NCBI RefSeq assembly: GCF_001261915.1
Contig: NZ_CVRT01000053.1
Location: forward strand, 26,383 to 90,382
Direction of reading: 5' to 3'
DNA length: 64,000 nt
Origin: Halorubrum sp. SD626R
GTDB taxonomy: Archaea; Halobacteriota; Halobacteria; Halobacteriales; Haloferacaceae
Part shown: positions 33,516-43,152 of the stretch, one piece after another
How positions within the stretch are numbered: position 1 is the stretch's first letter
Layout: every line of letters starts with the position of its first letter
Notes under the pieces: model-generated
Told to the model about the DNA's origin: nothing
The model's database searches: none
The model's input: only the letters and a program-made list of their open reading frames with translations
Made by a program: the position numbers and the translations under genes

Positions 33516-34253
33516 CTACGGGTCCAGCAGCTTCGACTCCGCCTTCCGGAGGTGTTCGAGCAGCGTCGTTTTCGAGACGCCCATGTCGTCGGCGAGCTCG
33601 CGGGTCGACGCCTGACGCGGCCACTCGTAGTACCCCGCGTCGCGGGCGTGCTCGTACACGTCCCGCTGCGTCGGCGTCAGCGTGTCGAGCCGCTGCTCGC
33701 GGGGGGTCTGCCCCGCGTACCCCGACGACGACATCGACTCCACGGTCACCTCGGCGCCCGAGTCCGCCTGCACCGCGTCGAGCGCCTCTCGTATCTCGGT
33801 GCGCTCGCCGACGAAGCACACCTGCCACTCCTCGCGCCCGCCCTCGATCCGGACCGGGGCGCTGTGGACGAAGCCGTGTTCGAGCAGCGTGGGACACACC
33901 ATGTCGGCCGGGTCGTACTCCAAGAAGAACTCGCGGACGACGTTGCCCGGGGCGTCGCGCGCGCGCCCGAAGCGCTCCTGCAGTTCGAGCAGGTTCCCCG
34001 CGCGGTCGGAGTCGCGGATCGCGTCGAGCAGCGCCTCGACCGCGTCGTTGGTGTCGGCGAAGGCCGTGAACAGGCCGTTCACCGAGTTCGGCGCGTCGGC
34101 GTCGGTCCGCGGCGAGTTGTAGATGGCGTGCGCGAGCACGCCGCCGTCGGTCCGACTCGTCGCCTCGATCGCCCAGCAGTTCGGGTGCCACAGGTCGAGC
34201 GTGAGCCGAGTTCCGGACCACCCGTCCGCCCCGGCCGCGTCGGTCGTTGCCAT
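33516..34253 (-). CDS. Bat-type helix-turn-helix transcriptional regulator
   Basis: A 245-residue regulator. The N-terminal three quarters form the Bat-associated sensor-like domain (LTLDLWHPNCWAIEAT...; FFLEYDPADMVCPTLLEHGFVH). The C-terminal HTH_10 domain reads LTPTQRDVYEHARDAGYYEWPRQASTRELADDMGVSKTTLLEHLRKAE. The start at 34253 is preferred over an upstream ATG because the promoter lies between. It is divergent from, and probably controls, the aldehyde dehydrogenase gene (inference from position). Confidence 0.87.
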   Translation of the reverse strand: MATTDAAGADGWSGTRLTLDLWHPNCWAIEATSRTDGGVLAHAIYNSPRTDADAPNSVNGLFTAFADTNDAVEALLDAIRDSDRAGNLLELQERFGRARDAPGNVVREFFLEYDPADMVCPTLLEHGFVHSAPVRIEGGREEWQVCFVGERTEIREALDAVQADSGAEVTVESMSSSGYAGQTPREQRLDTLTPTQRDVYEHARDAGYYEWPRQASTRELADDMGVSKTTLLEHLRKAESKLLDP

Positions 34254-34342
34254 CGTTACCGCGTCCTTGGCAGCGAATAGAAAAGAGTCTACCGACCATG
34301 GTCGGGTGGGATATTTGGACGGATCGCCGGCAACTACCGTGC
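34254..34342. promoter_or_regulatory. divergent promoter region, Bat regulator and aldehyde dehydrogenase
   Basis: 89 bases shared by two divergent genes. On the plus strand atattt (34311-34316) is about 29 nt before the ATG at 34343. On the minus strand cttttcta (complement of 34279-34286) is 26-33 nt before the ATG at 34253. The arrangement suits a regulator acting on both genes. Confidence 0.5.
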
Positions 34343-35863
<1,521 letters not shown>

Positions 35864-35909
35864 GGGCGGTCGGCGTCGGATTACTCCGACCGTCCCGGCA
35901 CTCGACCGT

Positions 35910-36854
35910 CTATCGCCCGATCGCGTTCGCGACCGCCGCGACCGCTTCGCTCGTCCCGTCCGCCTCGGCGAGCGCGCCGCGAGCGACGAGCCGCTCCCGC
36001 GGCCGGCCGACCGGCTGCGGGACGGATTCCGTGCCGAGCAGCCCCGCCTCTCGGAGCTCCCGCTTCACCCGCGTGAACGTCGCCGAGCTCCCGAGTCCGG
36101 CGTCCTCGCAGGCGCGGCGCAGGTTACGGTCGAGCGCGCCGCGGCGAACGCCGGCGACGTACGCGCGGCGCCGTGCGCCGGCCAGGTCGAGGGGGTCGCC
36201 TCCGGACGCGTCGCCGGCGGAGTCCCCGACGACCTCGGCGTCGAGGGCCCGGATCGCGTCGCCCGCGACGGCGACGCCGCAGCGCTCCCGGAGCGAGCCG
36301 TACACGCGACGGCGACTCGGCGCTCGCGGGCGACGCCGTTCGGCCGACTCGACGAGCGGGGCGTAGCGCTCCCGGAGCGCCGGGTCGTCGCCGACGCGAC
36401 ACCACGCCTCCCTCGGGCCGGCGCCGTCGTCGTCCCCGTCCCCGTTCCCACCCGGGACGAGCGCGTGTCCCGTCTCCCGACCGGCGAGTACCGGGTTCGG
36501 CTGCGGCTCCGACAGCGTTCGGAGGTCCAGGGCACCCGTCTCCGCGAGCGCCGAGAGCCGGCTCGCCGGGCGGAAGGGGTCGACGACGGCGTCTATCGCG
36601 CGGTCGGTCGCGAGGACGGTGAGCGTCGGGAGGTCCGAGGCGAGCGAGTCCGACGCCGACACCGGGGACTCTTCGGTCAACCTCGGCCCGCGCAGCGTCG
36701 AGGGGTCCGGATCGACGACCGCCGGCGCCGCCTCGCGGTACGCCTCGATCACCGCGGTCAACAGCGACGGCGACGGGTCCGCGAGCACCGGGTCGACGAG
36801 GTCCCCGATCGGTCCCGGACCGTCCGCGAACGGCAGGGTCGGTTCGGGAGGCAC
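35910..36854 (-). CDS. TbsP/DUF5821-like regulator
   Basis: A 314-residue haloarchaeal protein resembling the TbsP-domain transcriptional regulators (assignment from memory of the family). The first 110 residues look like an alpha/beta domain (LPTLTVLATDRAIDAVVDPF). The C-terminal part, RNLRRACEDAGLGSSATFTRVKRELREAGLLGTESVPQPVGRPRERLV, reads as a helix-turn-helix followed by a basic segment. A charged low-complexity linker sits near 135-150. Unusually many arginines occur in the DNA-binding half. Target genes unknown. Confidence 0.65.
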   Translation of the reverse strand: MPPEPTLPFADGPGPIGDLVDPVLADPSPSLLTAVIEAYREAAPAVVDPDPSTLRGPRLTEESPVSASDSLASDLPTLTVLATDRAIDAVVDPFRPASRLSALAETGALDLRTLSEPQPNPVLAGRETGHALVPGGNGDGDDDGAGPREAWCRVGDDPALRERYAPLVESAERRRPRAPSRRRVYGSLRERCGVAVAGDAIRALDAEVVGDSAGDASGGDPLDLAGARRRAYVAGVRRGALDRNLRRACEDAGLGSSATFTRVKRELREAGLLGTESVPQPVGRPRERLVARGALAEADGTSEAVAAVANAIGR

Positions 36855-36964
36855 ACGCGCACCTACGCGGCGGCCGGATTAAGAATGGCGGCGGACGCGG
36901 GGCGCCCGCCGGTGCCGGTCGGTTCGTGGCGGCGAACGGGCCGCCGCTCGCTCGATTCTGCCCC

Positions 36965-37276
36965 TCAAGGCACGTCCACGCGGGTGACGTGACCGCCGCA
37001 CCCGCACCGTTCGACGTACTCCGGGTCGAGGCCGTCGCGTTCCTCGCGGAGCGCGTCGTAAAGGAACTCCTCCGGATGGCCGAGGTCCCCGTGGGTGACG
37101 AGGTTGACGTGGTTCCCGGCGGTCGTGTGGTCGACCGCCGCCAGCGCGTCGCGGACCGCCAGCTCGGGGTCGTCGGCGTACTTCGGCTCCTCTAAGTTCG
37201 CCGACCAGGAGTTGTCGTGAACCCGGTCGGTGATCGGTTCGGCCGTCTCGTCGTGGTCGTCGGTGGTAGATGTCAT
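36965..37276 (-). CDS. CGCGG-motif protein, candidate radical SAM-modified peptide precursor
   Basis: A 103-residue protein ending ERCGCGGHVTRVDVP. This C-terminal CGCGG motif is the mark of a haloarchaeal family annotated as putative rSAM-modified RiPP precursors. Other recognisable parts are HDNSWSANLEEPKYADDP and VNLVTHGDLGHPEEFLYDALREERDG. No radical SAM enzyme with CxxxCxxC is in the window, so a modifying partner, if any, is encoded elsewhere. It is followed upstream on the same strand by a Bat regulator that starts beyond 37295, so the two may be cotranscribed. The modification itself is not visible in sequence. Confidence 0.75.
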   Translation of the reverse strand: MTSTTDDHDETAEPITDRVHDNSWSANLEEPKYADDPELAVRDALAAVDHTTAGNHVNLVTHGDLGHPEEFLYDALREERDGLDPEYVERCGCGGHVTRVDVP

Positions 37277-37294
37277 GGGGATCGTCGGTAGTGA

Positions 37295-37963
37295 TCAGGG
37301 GTCGGCGGCCGAGATCTCGGCGTCGACGGGTCGGCTGGGGAGGTCGTCGACGAACTCCCGGACCACCGTTCGCTCGACGCGCTGGAGCGTCTCGCTGCAC
37401 GTCGACTTCGCGATCCCGACGTGTTCCGCGACCTCCGTCAGGGTGGCCTCCCGCGGCACGTCGTAGTAGCCGAGGTCGACGGCCGCGAGCAGGAGCTCGC
37501 GCTGTCGGTCCGTCAACAGCCGGGCTGGGTCGACGCGCTGGCGCACGCGCTCGACCTCGAACGAGAGGCCGAGCTCGCTCAGCCGGCGGCCCATCTCGGC
37601 GACGCGCTCGTGCTCGCCGGTGACCTCGACCTCCGCCGCGCCGTCCTCGATGTCCAATGGCATCTCGATCGGGAGGCCGGAGCGCTTCGCGGCCAGCAGC
37701 AGCAGGGGCGCGTCCGTCTCCAGCCTGACCGTGGCGACGCCCTCCTCTCGCGCCATCACCGACACCGAGGTCAACGCGTCGTGAGCTTCCATCGCCGACA
37801 GCACCGCGTCGACGTCGCGGGCGGTGACCCTGACGAGGGCGAAGCCGGCGTCCTCGCCGGGGACCGCGGTGAGCGCGCGGAACCCCGCGTCAGGGAACTC
37901 GCGTGAAACGTCGGCTATCCACGGGCCGTCGGGCAGGTCGACGAGGAGTCGTGCTTGTGGCAT
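37295..37963 (-). CDS. Bat-type helix-turn-helix regulator
   Basis: A 222-residue regulator with an N-terminal sensor-like domain (1-150) and a C-terminal HTH_10 domain: LTDRQRELLLAAVDLGYYDVPREATLTEVAEHVGIAKSTCSETLQRVERTVV. Lacks the cysteine cluster seen in NarO-type oxygen sensors. Its neighbours are a CGCGG precursor, a broken halocyanin and DUF2249, a combination often linked to denitrification-type respiration in haloarchaea; a role in that regulation is inferred from context only. Confidence 0.85.
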   Translation of the reverse strand: MPQARLLVDLPDGPWIADVSREFPDAGFRALTAVPGEDAGFALVRVTARDVDAVLSAMEAHDALTSVSVMAREEGVATVRLETDAPLLLLAAKRSGLPIEMPLDIEDGAAEVEVTGEHERVAEMGRRLSELGLSFEVERVRQRVDPARLLTDRQRELLLAAVDLGYYDVPREATLTEVAEHVGIAKSTCSETLQRVERTVVREFVDDLPSRPVDAEISAADP

Positions 37964-38056
37964 CGGTGGGGGTGAGGGTCGGGGTGGTCGAGGTCGGGGT
38001 GGTCGAGGTCGGTCGTTTCCTCCTCGCGACGCGGATCGATCGCGGTCGGCGAGCGC

Positions 38057-38590
38057 TTACTCCACGTGGACGGCCCCCTTCATTCCGACCGCCTGGTGAG
38101 GCGTGCAGGCGTAGGTGTACACGCCGGACTCCTCGAAGGTGTGCTGGAAGGTGTGGCCCTCCTCGCCGACGGTCTCACTCTCGAAGTTGCCGTCGGCGCC
38201 GGCGACGTTGTGCTGGCCGCCCTCGCCGGTTCACTCCCAGGTGACGGTCGTTCCCGTCGACACAGCGACCGCGGCCGCCCCGAACGAGAGGCCGTCGCCG
38301 GCGCCGACGTCGACGGTCACCGAGTCGGCGCCCGCCATGTCGACCGTCCGCTCGTAGTTGGTCGCGTCGTCGAGGAAGCCGCCGTAGTCCGGCTCCTCCG
38401 AGAGGTACTGTCGGTCGCCGCTGCCGCTGCCGCCGCCTCCGCCGCCTCCGCCGCCGCCGGCATCGCCGCCATCGCCGCTCTCGGCGTCGCTTCCGTCGCC
38501 GCCGCCGCCACAGCCGGCGAGCGCGGTCGTCGCGCCGAGCGCCGCGGTCGTTCGGACGAACGTCCGCCGGCCGAGTGTGCGTCGGGTCAT
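38057..38590 (-). pseudogene. halocyanin interrupted by an in-frame TGA
   Basis: The frame starts at 38590 with a Tat-lipoprotein signal (RRTFVRTTAALGATTALAGC), a Gly-rich linker and the blue-copper domain, but codon 120 (38231-38233) is TGA. The residues either side, VTWE-stop-TGEGGQHNV, align with VVWEWTGVGGSHNV and VVWEWTGQGGAHNV in the two intact halocyanins here, so a Trp codon TGG has become TGA. The rest of the frame is undamaged to TAA at 38057 and keeps all copper ligands (GGQHNV, CTPHQAVGM). The truncated product would lack every ligand. A single-base mutation or a sequencing error would explain it. Confidence 0.9.
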
Positions 38591-38715
38591 GCGTCTCGGC
38601 GTACGAGGGTTAGGGGAATACCTTCGGCGAGGATTCCCGGACGCCGGGGGTACGAGGCGAACTGTTCGGCTCGGGATGTAAAAGGGACGGCGACGGCGGT
38701 CGCGGCCGCCGCCGC

Positions 38716-38937
38716 TTAGACGCGCTCGATCGTGACGTGCCACTCGTCGTCGTCGACCCGCTCGGTCTCGTGTTCGAAGCCGCGGTCCGCCAGCACGTCG
38801 TACAGCGGAACCGGTTCGAAGTCGTTCACGAGCCGCAGGCGGTCGTCCGGGCCGAGCTCGTCGAGCGCGTCGCTGATGACCGGGAACGGCGGAGCGTCGC
38901 GCCCGCGCACGTCGAGGACCGATTCGGTGTCGCTCAT
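38716..38937 (-). CDS. DUF2249 (TusA-fold) protein
   Basis: A 73-residue protein of the DUF2249 family, with a TusA-like fold: LDVRGRDAPPFPVISDALDELGPDDRLRLVNDFEPVPLYDVLADRGFEHE. DUF2249 proteins are common near nitrite and nitric-oxide reductase genes in haloarchaea and bacteria. The cysteine of TusA sulfur carriers is absent. Its start codon abuts the damaged end of the membrane-protein pseudogene on the other strand. Confidence 0.88.
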   Translation of the reverse strand: MSDTESVLDVRGRDAPPFPVISDALDELGPDDRLRLVNDFEPVPLYDVLADRGFEHETERVDDDEWHVTIERV

Positions 38938-38940
38938 ACC

Positions 38941-39763
38941 CGGACGTGCGCCGCGGTCCTCGGCGGCGTCCTCGCGACCGTCTTCGGCGCCCTCTACCAG
39001 CTCGGTCCGATGTTCACGCAGACCGACGCGCTCCCGGTCGAGAAGCGGCTCGCGCGGGCCGAGACCGCGGCGTACCCGGTCGGCGTGATCTCACTCGCCG
39101 GCGGGCGGCTGTTCCGAGTCTCGCCCCTCGCGGCCGCCGGCGGGCTGCTCGCCGCGGGCGGCGCGGCGGTCGCCGGGGGAGTCCTCCTCCGCCGGCTCCG
39201 CGACGCCACCGCGCCGGCGACGCCGATGCTCTCGCGGTACGCGGTCGTCGCCGCCGCGACGCTCGCGTGGAGCGCGACGGCGGCCGCGACGTGGGCCGTC
39301 GACCCCCTCGGCCCCGGGGTTCGGTTCGGACACCCCGCGGTCGGGCCCGTCCTGCTCGGCGCGCTCGTCGGCTTCGTCGTCGTCGGGAGCCTCTACCACG
39401 TCGTCCCGTTCATCGTCTGGCTCGACCGGTACGCCGACCGGGTCGGGCTGGAGCGCGTGCCCGCGATCGACGACCTCTACGGCGCCCCGGGTCGCGACGG
39501 CCGACTTCGCCGCGACCGTCCTCGGCGCCGGTCTCCTGCTCGCGGCCGCGGTCTCGCCCGCGGTCGCCTCGCTCGGACCGGCCCTCGGGCCCTCCGCCGG
39601 CGTCGTTCGCCCCCTCGGCGGCGCGCTCGTCGTCGCCGGCGCGCTGCTGTTCGCCGGCAACGCGGTCGCGACCGTTATCCGGCACGGCGGCCTCGCGGCG
39701 TTCGATGGGGAAGGACCGGCGTCGGCGGCCGGCGCGGAGTCGTCGGACGCCCCCGATCCCTGA
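38941..39763 (+). pseudogene. 5'-truncated, frameshifted multi-helix membrane protein
   Basis: The plus strand encodes hydrophobic helices without a plausible start: VLGGVLATVFGALYQLGPMF near 38960-39020, then further helices to SLYHVVPFIVWLDRYADRVGLERVPAIDDLYG. At about 39481-39491 (ggcgccccggg) the frame shifts by one base and continues as VATADFAATVLGAGLLLAAAV to TGA at 39763. Conserved-looking YQLGPMF and YHVVPFIVW suggest the C-terminal helices of a membrane protein of the NnrS or heme-copper-like kind found near denitrification genes (uncertain). The N-terminal helices are missing: the frame begins where the DUF2249 gene starts on the opposite strand. Confidence 0.75.
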
Positions 39764-39808
39764 ACATCGGTCGCTGACGCCTGAACGCCGATCCCCGGCC
39801 GGACCCGA

Positions 39809-40675
39809 TCAGTTCCCGACGACCGCCCGCAGCGCGAACAGCGCGTTCGACTTGCGCTCCCGGATCCGCCGGTAGAAGTACGAGAACCACTTGGAGCCGT
39901 ACGGGATGTACTGGTACACCGCCACGTCGTCCTCGGCCGCGAGCTCGAACTGCGCCGACTCCCGGACGCCGGTCAGCATCTGCACCTCGTAGGGGGTGCC
40001 GTGCTCGGCGTGGAGCTGCTTCGCGTGCTCGATCATCGCGGGGTCGTGGCTCCCGACCGCGATCCCGCCGTCGAACGCCTCGAACATGTAGGCGAGGCAG
40101 TCGCGGTACGACTCGTCGACGCGGGCCTTCTCCTTGTACGAGAGTTCGGCTGGCTCGTCGTACGCGCCCTTGACGAGCCGGACCTTCCCCGGGAGGTCGG
40201 CGAGGCGTTCGAGGTCGTCTCGCGTGCGCTTCAGGTTCGCCTGGACGCAGACGCCGACGTTGCCGTCGGTCGCGACCGCGTGGCGCTCGAACGCGTCGAG
40301 CGTCACGTCGGTGGTCTCGTGGTCCTCCATGTCGATCCAGACGAACGTGCCCGTCCCGTCCGGGCCGGTCGCCGCGGGCGAGTTGGCCGCCTCGACGATC
40401 CGCGCGAGGTTCTCCTCGAAGACGGCGTCGCCGACGTCGAGCCCGATCTGGCTGGACTTCACTGAGACGCAGGCGTCGACGCCGCGCTCGGCGATCGCCT
40501 CGACGAGGTCGACGTACGCGTCCGCGTCCGCGTCGGCGGGCGGACGTTCCTCGTAATGCTCGCCGAGCAGGTTCAGGATGCCGGCCACGCCGCGGTCGTT
40601 GAGTCCCTCGACGTGGGCGAGCGCCGCCTCCGGCGTCTCCCCGGCGACGAAGTTGCTCGCGATGGGCGGTATCAT
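39809..40675 (-). CDS. proline dehydrogenase
   Basis: A 288-residue FAD enzyme with the PutA-type (beta/alpha)8 barrel that oxidises proline to pyrroline-5-carboxylate. Characteristic blocks are VKSSQIGLDVGD, FVWIDMEDHETTDVTLDAF, VCVQANLKRT, VRLVKGAYDEPAELSYKEKARVDESYRDCL and the C-terminal YIPYGSKWFSYFYRRIRERKSN, where the RRxxER pattern binds substrate carboxylate. The start at 40675 is placed by the TATA box 25-30 nt upstream. It stands alone; the next step of the pathway would need an ALDH. Confidence 0.93.
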   Translation of the reverse strand: MIPPIASNFVAGETPEAALAHVEGLNDRGVAGILNLLGEHYEERPPADADADAYVDLVEAIAERGVDACVSVKSSQIGLDVGDAVFEENLARIVEAANSPAATGPDGTGTFVWIDMEDHETTDVTLDAFERHAVATDGNVGVCVQANLKRTRDDLERLADLPGKVRLVKGAYDEPAELSYKEKARVDESYRDCLAYMFEAFDGGIAVGSHDPAMIEHAKQLHAEHGTPYEVQMLTGVRESAQFELAAEDDVAVYQYIPYGSKWFSYFYRRIRERKSNALFALRAVVGN

Positions 40676-40697
40676 ACGATCACCGCGGATCCCTATC

Positions 40698-40706
40698 GGT
40701 ATATAT
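40698..40706 (-). promoter_or_regulatory. TATA box of proline dehydrogenase
   Basis: The alternating sequence gtatatatg lies 24-31 nt upstream of the minus-strand ATG at 40675, one of the clearest TATA boxes in the window. The spacing predicts a leaderless transcript. Confidence 0.55.
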
Positions 40707-40857
40707 GGGCACCCGACCAATTATATCGCTGTAGTTTGCGTTAAATAAACGCTCGTCACGACCGCCACGGCGGACGAAAAGAACATGTGCGGTCGACCCG
40801 ACCATGGACGGGCCGGGATTAAGATACCCGGATGTCCACGGGAATATCAGGTCACAT

Positions 40858-42183
40858 ATGTCACGAGATACCACGGATGTGGCGGACCGGCGAACCCTGC
40901 TGAAACTGACCGGCGGTGCGGGACTCGTCGCCCTGTCGGGCTGTCTGAGCACGACTGACGACGGCGGCGACGGGAGCGACGGCGAGGACGGCGGTGACGG
41001 TGGAAGCGACGGTGACGACGGAAGCGACGGAAGCGACGGCAGCGACGGCGACGACGGGGGATCGGCCGGCCCGTACGAGATCGGAATGGTCGACTCACAG
41101 ACCGGGTCGCTGTCGGCGTTCGGCGAGCGGAACCAGCGCGGCGTCAACCTCGCTCTCTCTCGGGTAAACGAGATCGGCATCAACGGCCGGGAACTCGACC
41201 TGATCGTCGAGGACTCCGAGAGCGAGAACCAGGGCGGGATCGCGGCCGCCCAGAAGCTCGTCAACCAGGACGGCGTCCCGTTCCTCATCGGCGCGGTCGG
41301 GTCCGGCGTCTCGCTGGCCATCTACGAGAGCGTCGTCGAGGGGACCGACGTCGTCCAGCTGAGCCAGAACTCCACGGGGCTCAACCTCACCGACTTCCCT
41401 GGGCTGCTCCGGATGTCGCCGTCCGGCCGCAGCCAGTCGCTCGCGCTCTCGAACCTCATCAGCGACGACGGCTACGACGAGGTGGCGATCACCTACGTCA
41501 ACAACGACTACGGCCAGAGCCTCACGGACGCGTTCGTCGAGGCGTACGAGGGGGAGGTCGTCTACAACACGCCCCACGACCAGGAGCAGCAGTCCTACTC
41601 CAGCGTCGTCTCGGAGATGAACGGCTCGGGCGCGGACGCGTGGCTGTTCATCACCTACCAGGCCGAGTTCTCGACGATGGTCAACGAGGTGTTCTCGTCG
41701 GGCTACGAGGCGCAGTTCTACGGCGCCGACTCCGTCTCCGGCGACAACGTGCTGGAGAACACCCCGGAGGGGAGCATCGACGGGATGAAGATCGTGGTCC
41801 CCTCCGCGCCGATCGAGGAGGAGAACTACCAGTCGTTCGCGGACGCCTTCGAGTCGGAGTACGACCGGCAGCCGACGTCGTGGGCGGCGTACGCGTACGA
41901 CTGCGTGATCAACGCCGCGCTCGCGATTCAGGCCGCCGACGAGTTCACCGGCGCGGCGCTTCAGGAGACCGTCCGACGCGTCTCCGGCCCCGAGGGCGAG
42001 GAAGTGACATCGTTCGAGGCCGCCAGCGAGATCCTCGCCGACGGCGGCGGGCCCGACGACGTCGACTATCAGGGGGTCAGCGGCCCCATCGACTTCGACG
42101 AGAACGGGGACCCGGTCGGCTTCCTTCAGGTCTTGGAGGTCCAAGACCACGCGTACGAAGGCATCGACTTCATCGAAGGCTGA
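40858..42183 (+). CDS. branched-chain amino-acid ABC transporter, substrate-binding lipoprotein
   Basis: A 441-residue periplasmic-binding-protein type I (LivJ/LivK-like). The Tat lipobox is DRRTLLKLTGGAGLVALSGC with Cys29 as the lipid anchor, followed by an Asp/Gly/Ser-rich tether (about 31-70) that is highly repetitive. The mature domain has YEIGMVDSQTGSLSAFGERNQRGVNLA, VDFEDSxx-type strands and LIGAVGSGVSLAIYESVVEG. The ATG at 40858 puts the twin arginines near residue 11; an upstream ATG would hide the signal. First gene of a five-gene liv operon. Confidence 0.9.
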   Translation: MSRDTTDVADRRTLLKLTGGAGLVALSGCLSTTDDGGDGSDGEDGGDGGSDGDDGSDGSDGSDGDDGGSAGPYEIGMVDSQTGSLSAFGERNQRGVNLALSRVNEIGINGRELDLIVEDSESENQGGIAAAQKLVNQDGVPFLIGAVGSGVSLAIYESVVEGTDVVQLSQNSTGLNLTDFPGLLRMSPSGRSQSLALSNLISDDGYDEVAITYVNNDYGQSLTDAFVEAYEGEVVYNTPHDQEQQSYSSVVSEMNGSGADAWLFITYQAEFSTMVNEVFSSGYEAQFYGADSVSGDNVLENTPEGSIDGMKIVVPSAPIEEENYQSFADAFESEYDRQPTSWAAYAYDCVINAALAIQAADEFTGAALQETVRRVSGPEGEEVTSFEAASEILADGGGPDDVDYQGVSGPIDFDENGDPVGFLQVLEVQDHAYEGIDFIEG

Positions 42184-42192
42184 TAGAGACCG

Positions 42193-43152
42193 ATGACCGT
42201 CCTCGGATACCTGGCCAACGGGCTGGTCTTCAGCAGCATCATCGTCCTCGGGAGCATCGGACTGTCGCTCGTGTACAGCATCGCCGACTTCGCGAACTTC
42301 GCGCACGGCGACACGATGACGATCGGTGCGTACACGTCGCTCGTGACCTTCGGCGCGGTCGGCGGGCTCGGCGGCGCCGTGCTGGGACTGCCGTACGGCT
42401 TCTTCGTCGCCCTGGTCGCCGGCATCGCCGCCGCGGCGATCGTCGCGGTCGGCACGGAGAAGCTCATCTACGAGCCGCTCGACGTCGACTCGATCGGGCT
42501 GTTGATCACGTCGATCGGGATCGCGTTCATCTACCGCGCGGTGATCCAGATCCGCTTCGGCTCCGACTTCACCCGGTTCGACCTACAGCCGCTTCGACCG
42601 ATCGAGTCGCTGGTGCCGTACGGGGTCCGGATAACGCTCCACGACCTCGCGATCGTCGCGTCCGCGGTGGTACTCGTCGTCGGGCTCCACGTCCTGCTGC
42701 AGTACACCGACCTGGGTCGGAAGATGCGGGCGATGGCGGACAACCCGGACCTCGCGCGGGTCAGCGGTATCCGAACGAAGCGCGTGAAGCTGTGGACGTG
42801 GGTCATCGGCGCCGGGCTCGCGGGCGCCGGGGGCGTGTTCCTCGGCCTGTTCAACCAGCTCTCGCCGCGGATGGGCTTTAATCTCCTGCTGGTGATCTTC
42901 GCGGCGGTGATCCTCGGCGGGATCGGCTCCGTCTACGGCGCGATGGCGGGCGGCTTCCTCATCGGCATGATAAACCAGTTGACACCGTTCTTCTCGACAG
43001 TGGTCGAGGCGCTCCCGATCTGGCCGGGGTGGCTCGCGACCGCCCTGGAGAACCTGATCACCATCGAGTACGCGAACGCGATCGCGTTCCTGATCATGGT
43101 CGCGGTGCTGCTCGTCCGGCCGAACGGGATCGCCGGGGAGGGAGCGACGTGA
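42193..43152 (+). CDS. branched-chain amino-acid ABC transporter permease, LivH type
   Basis: A 319-residue inner-membrane permease with about eight helices. LivH features include GLSLVYSIADFANFAHGDTMTIGAY near the N-terminus and the EAA-like loop LGRKMRAMADNPDLARVSGI, which contacts the ATPase. GGIGSVYGAMAGGFLIGM is the conserved C-terminal glycine motif. It starts 9 bases after the binding-protein stop and overlaps the next permease by four bases. Confidence 0.92.
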   Translation: MTVLGYLANGLVFSSIIVLGSIGLSLVYSIADFANFAHGDTMTIGAYTSLVTFGAVGGLGGAVLGLPYGFFVALVAGIAAAAIVAVGTEKLIYEPLDVDSIGLLITSIGIAFIYRAVIQIRFGSDFTRFDLQPLRPIESLVPYGVRITLHDLAIVASAVVLVVGLHVLLQYTDLGRKMRAMADNPDLARVSGIRTKRVKLWTWVIGAGLAGAGGVFLGLFNQLSPRMGFNLLLVIFAAVILGGIGSVYGAMAGGFLIGMINQLTPFFSTVVEALPIWPGWLATALENLITIEYANAIAFLIMVAVLLVRPNGIAGEGAT

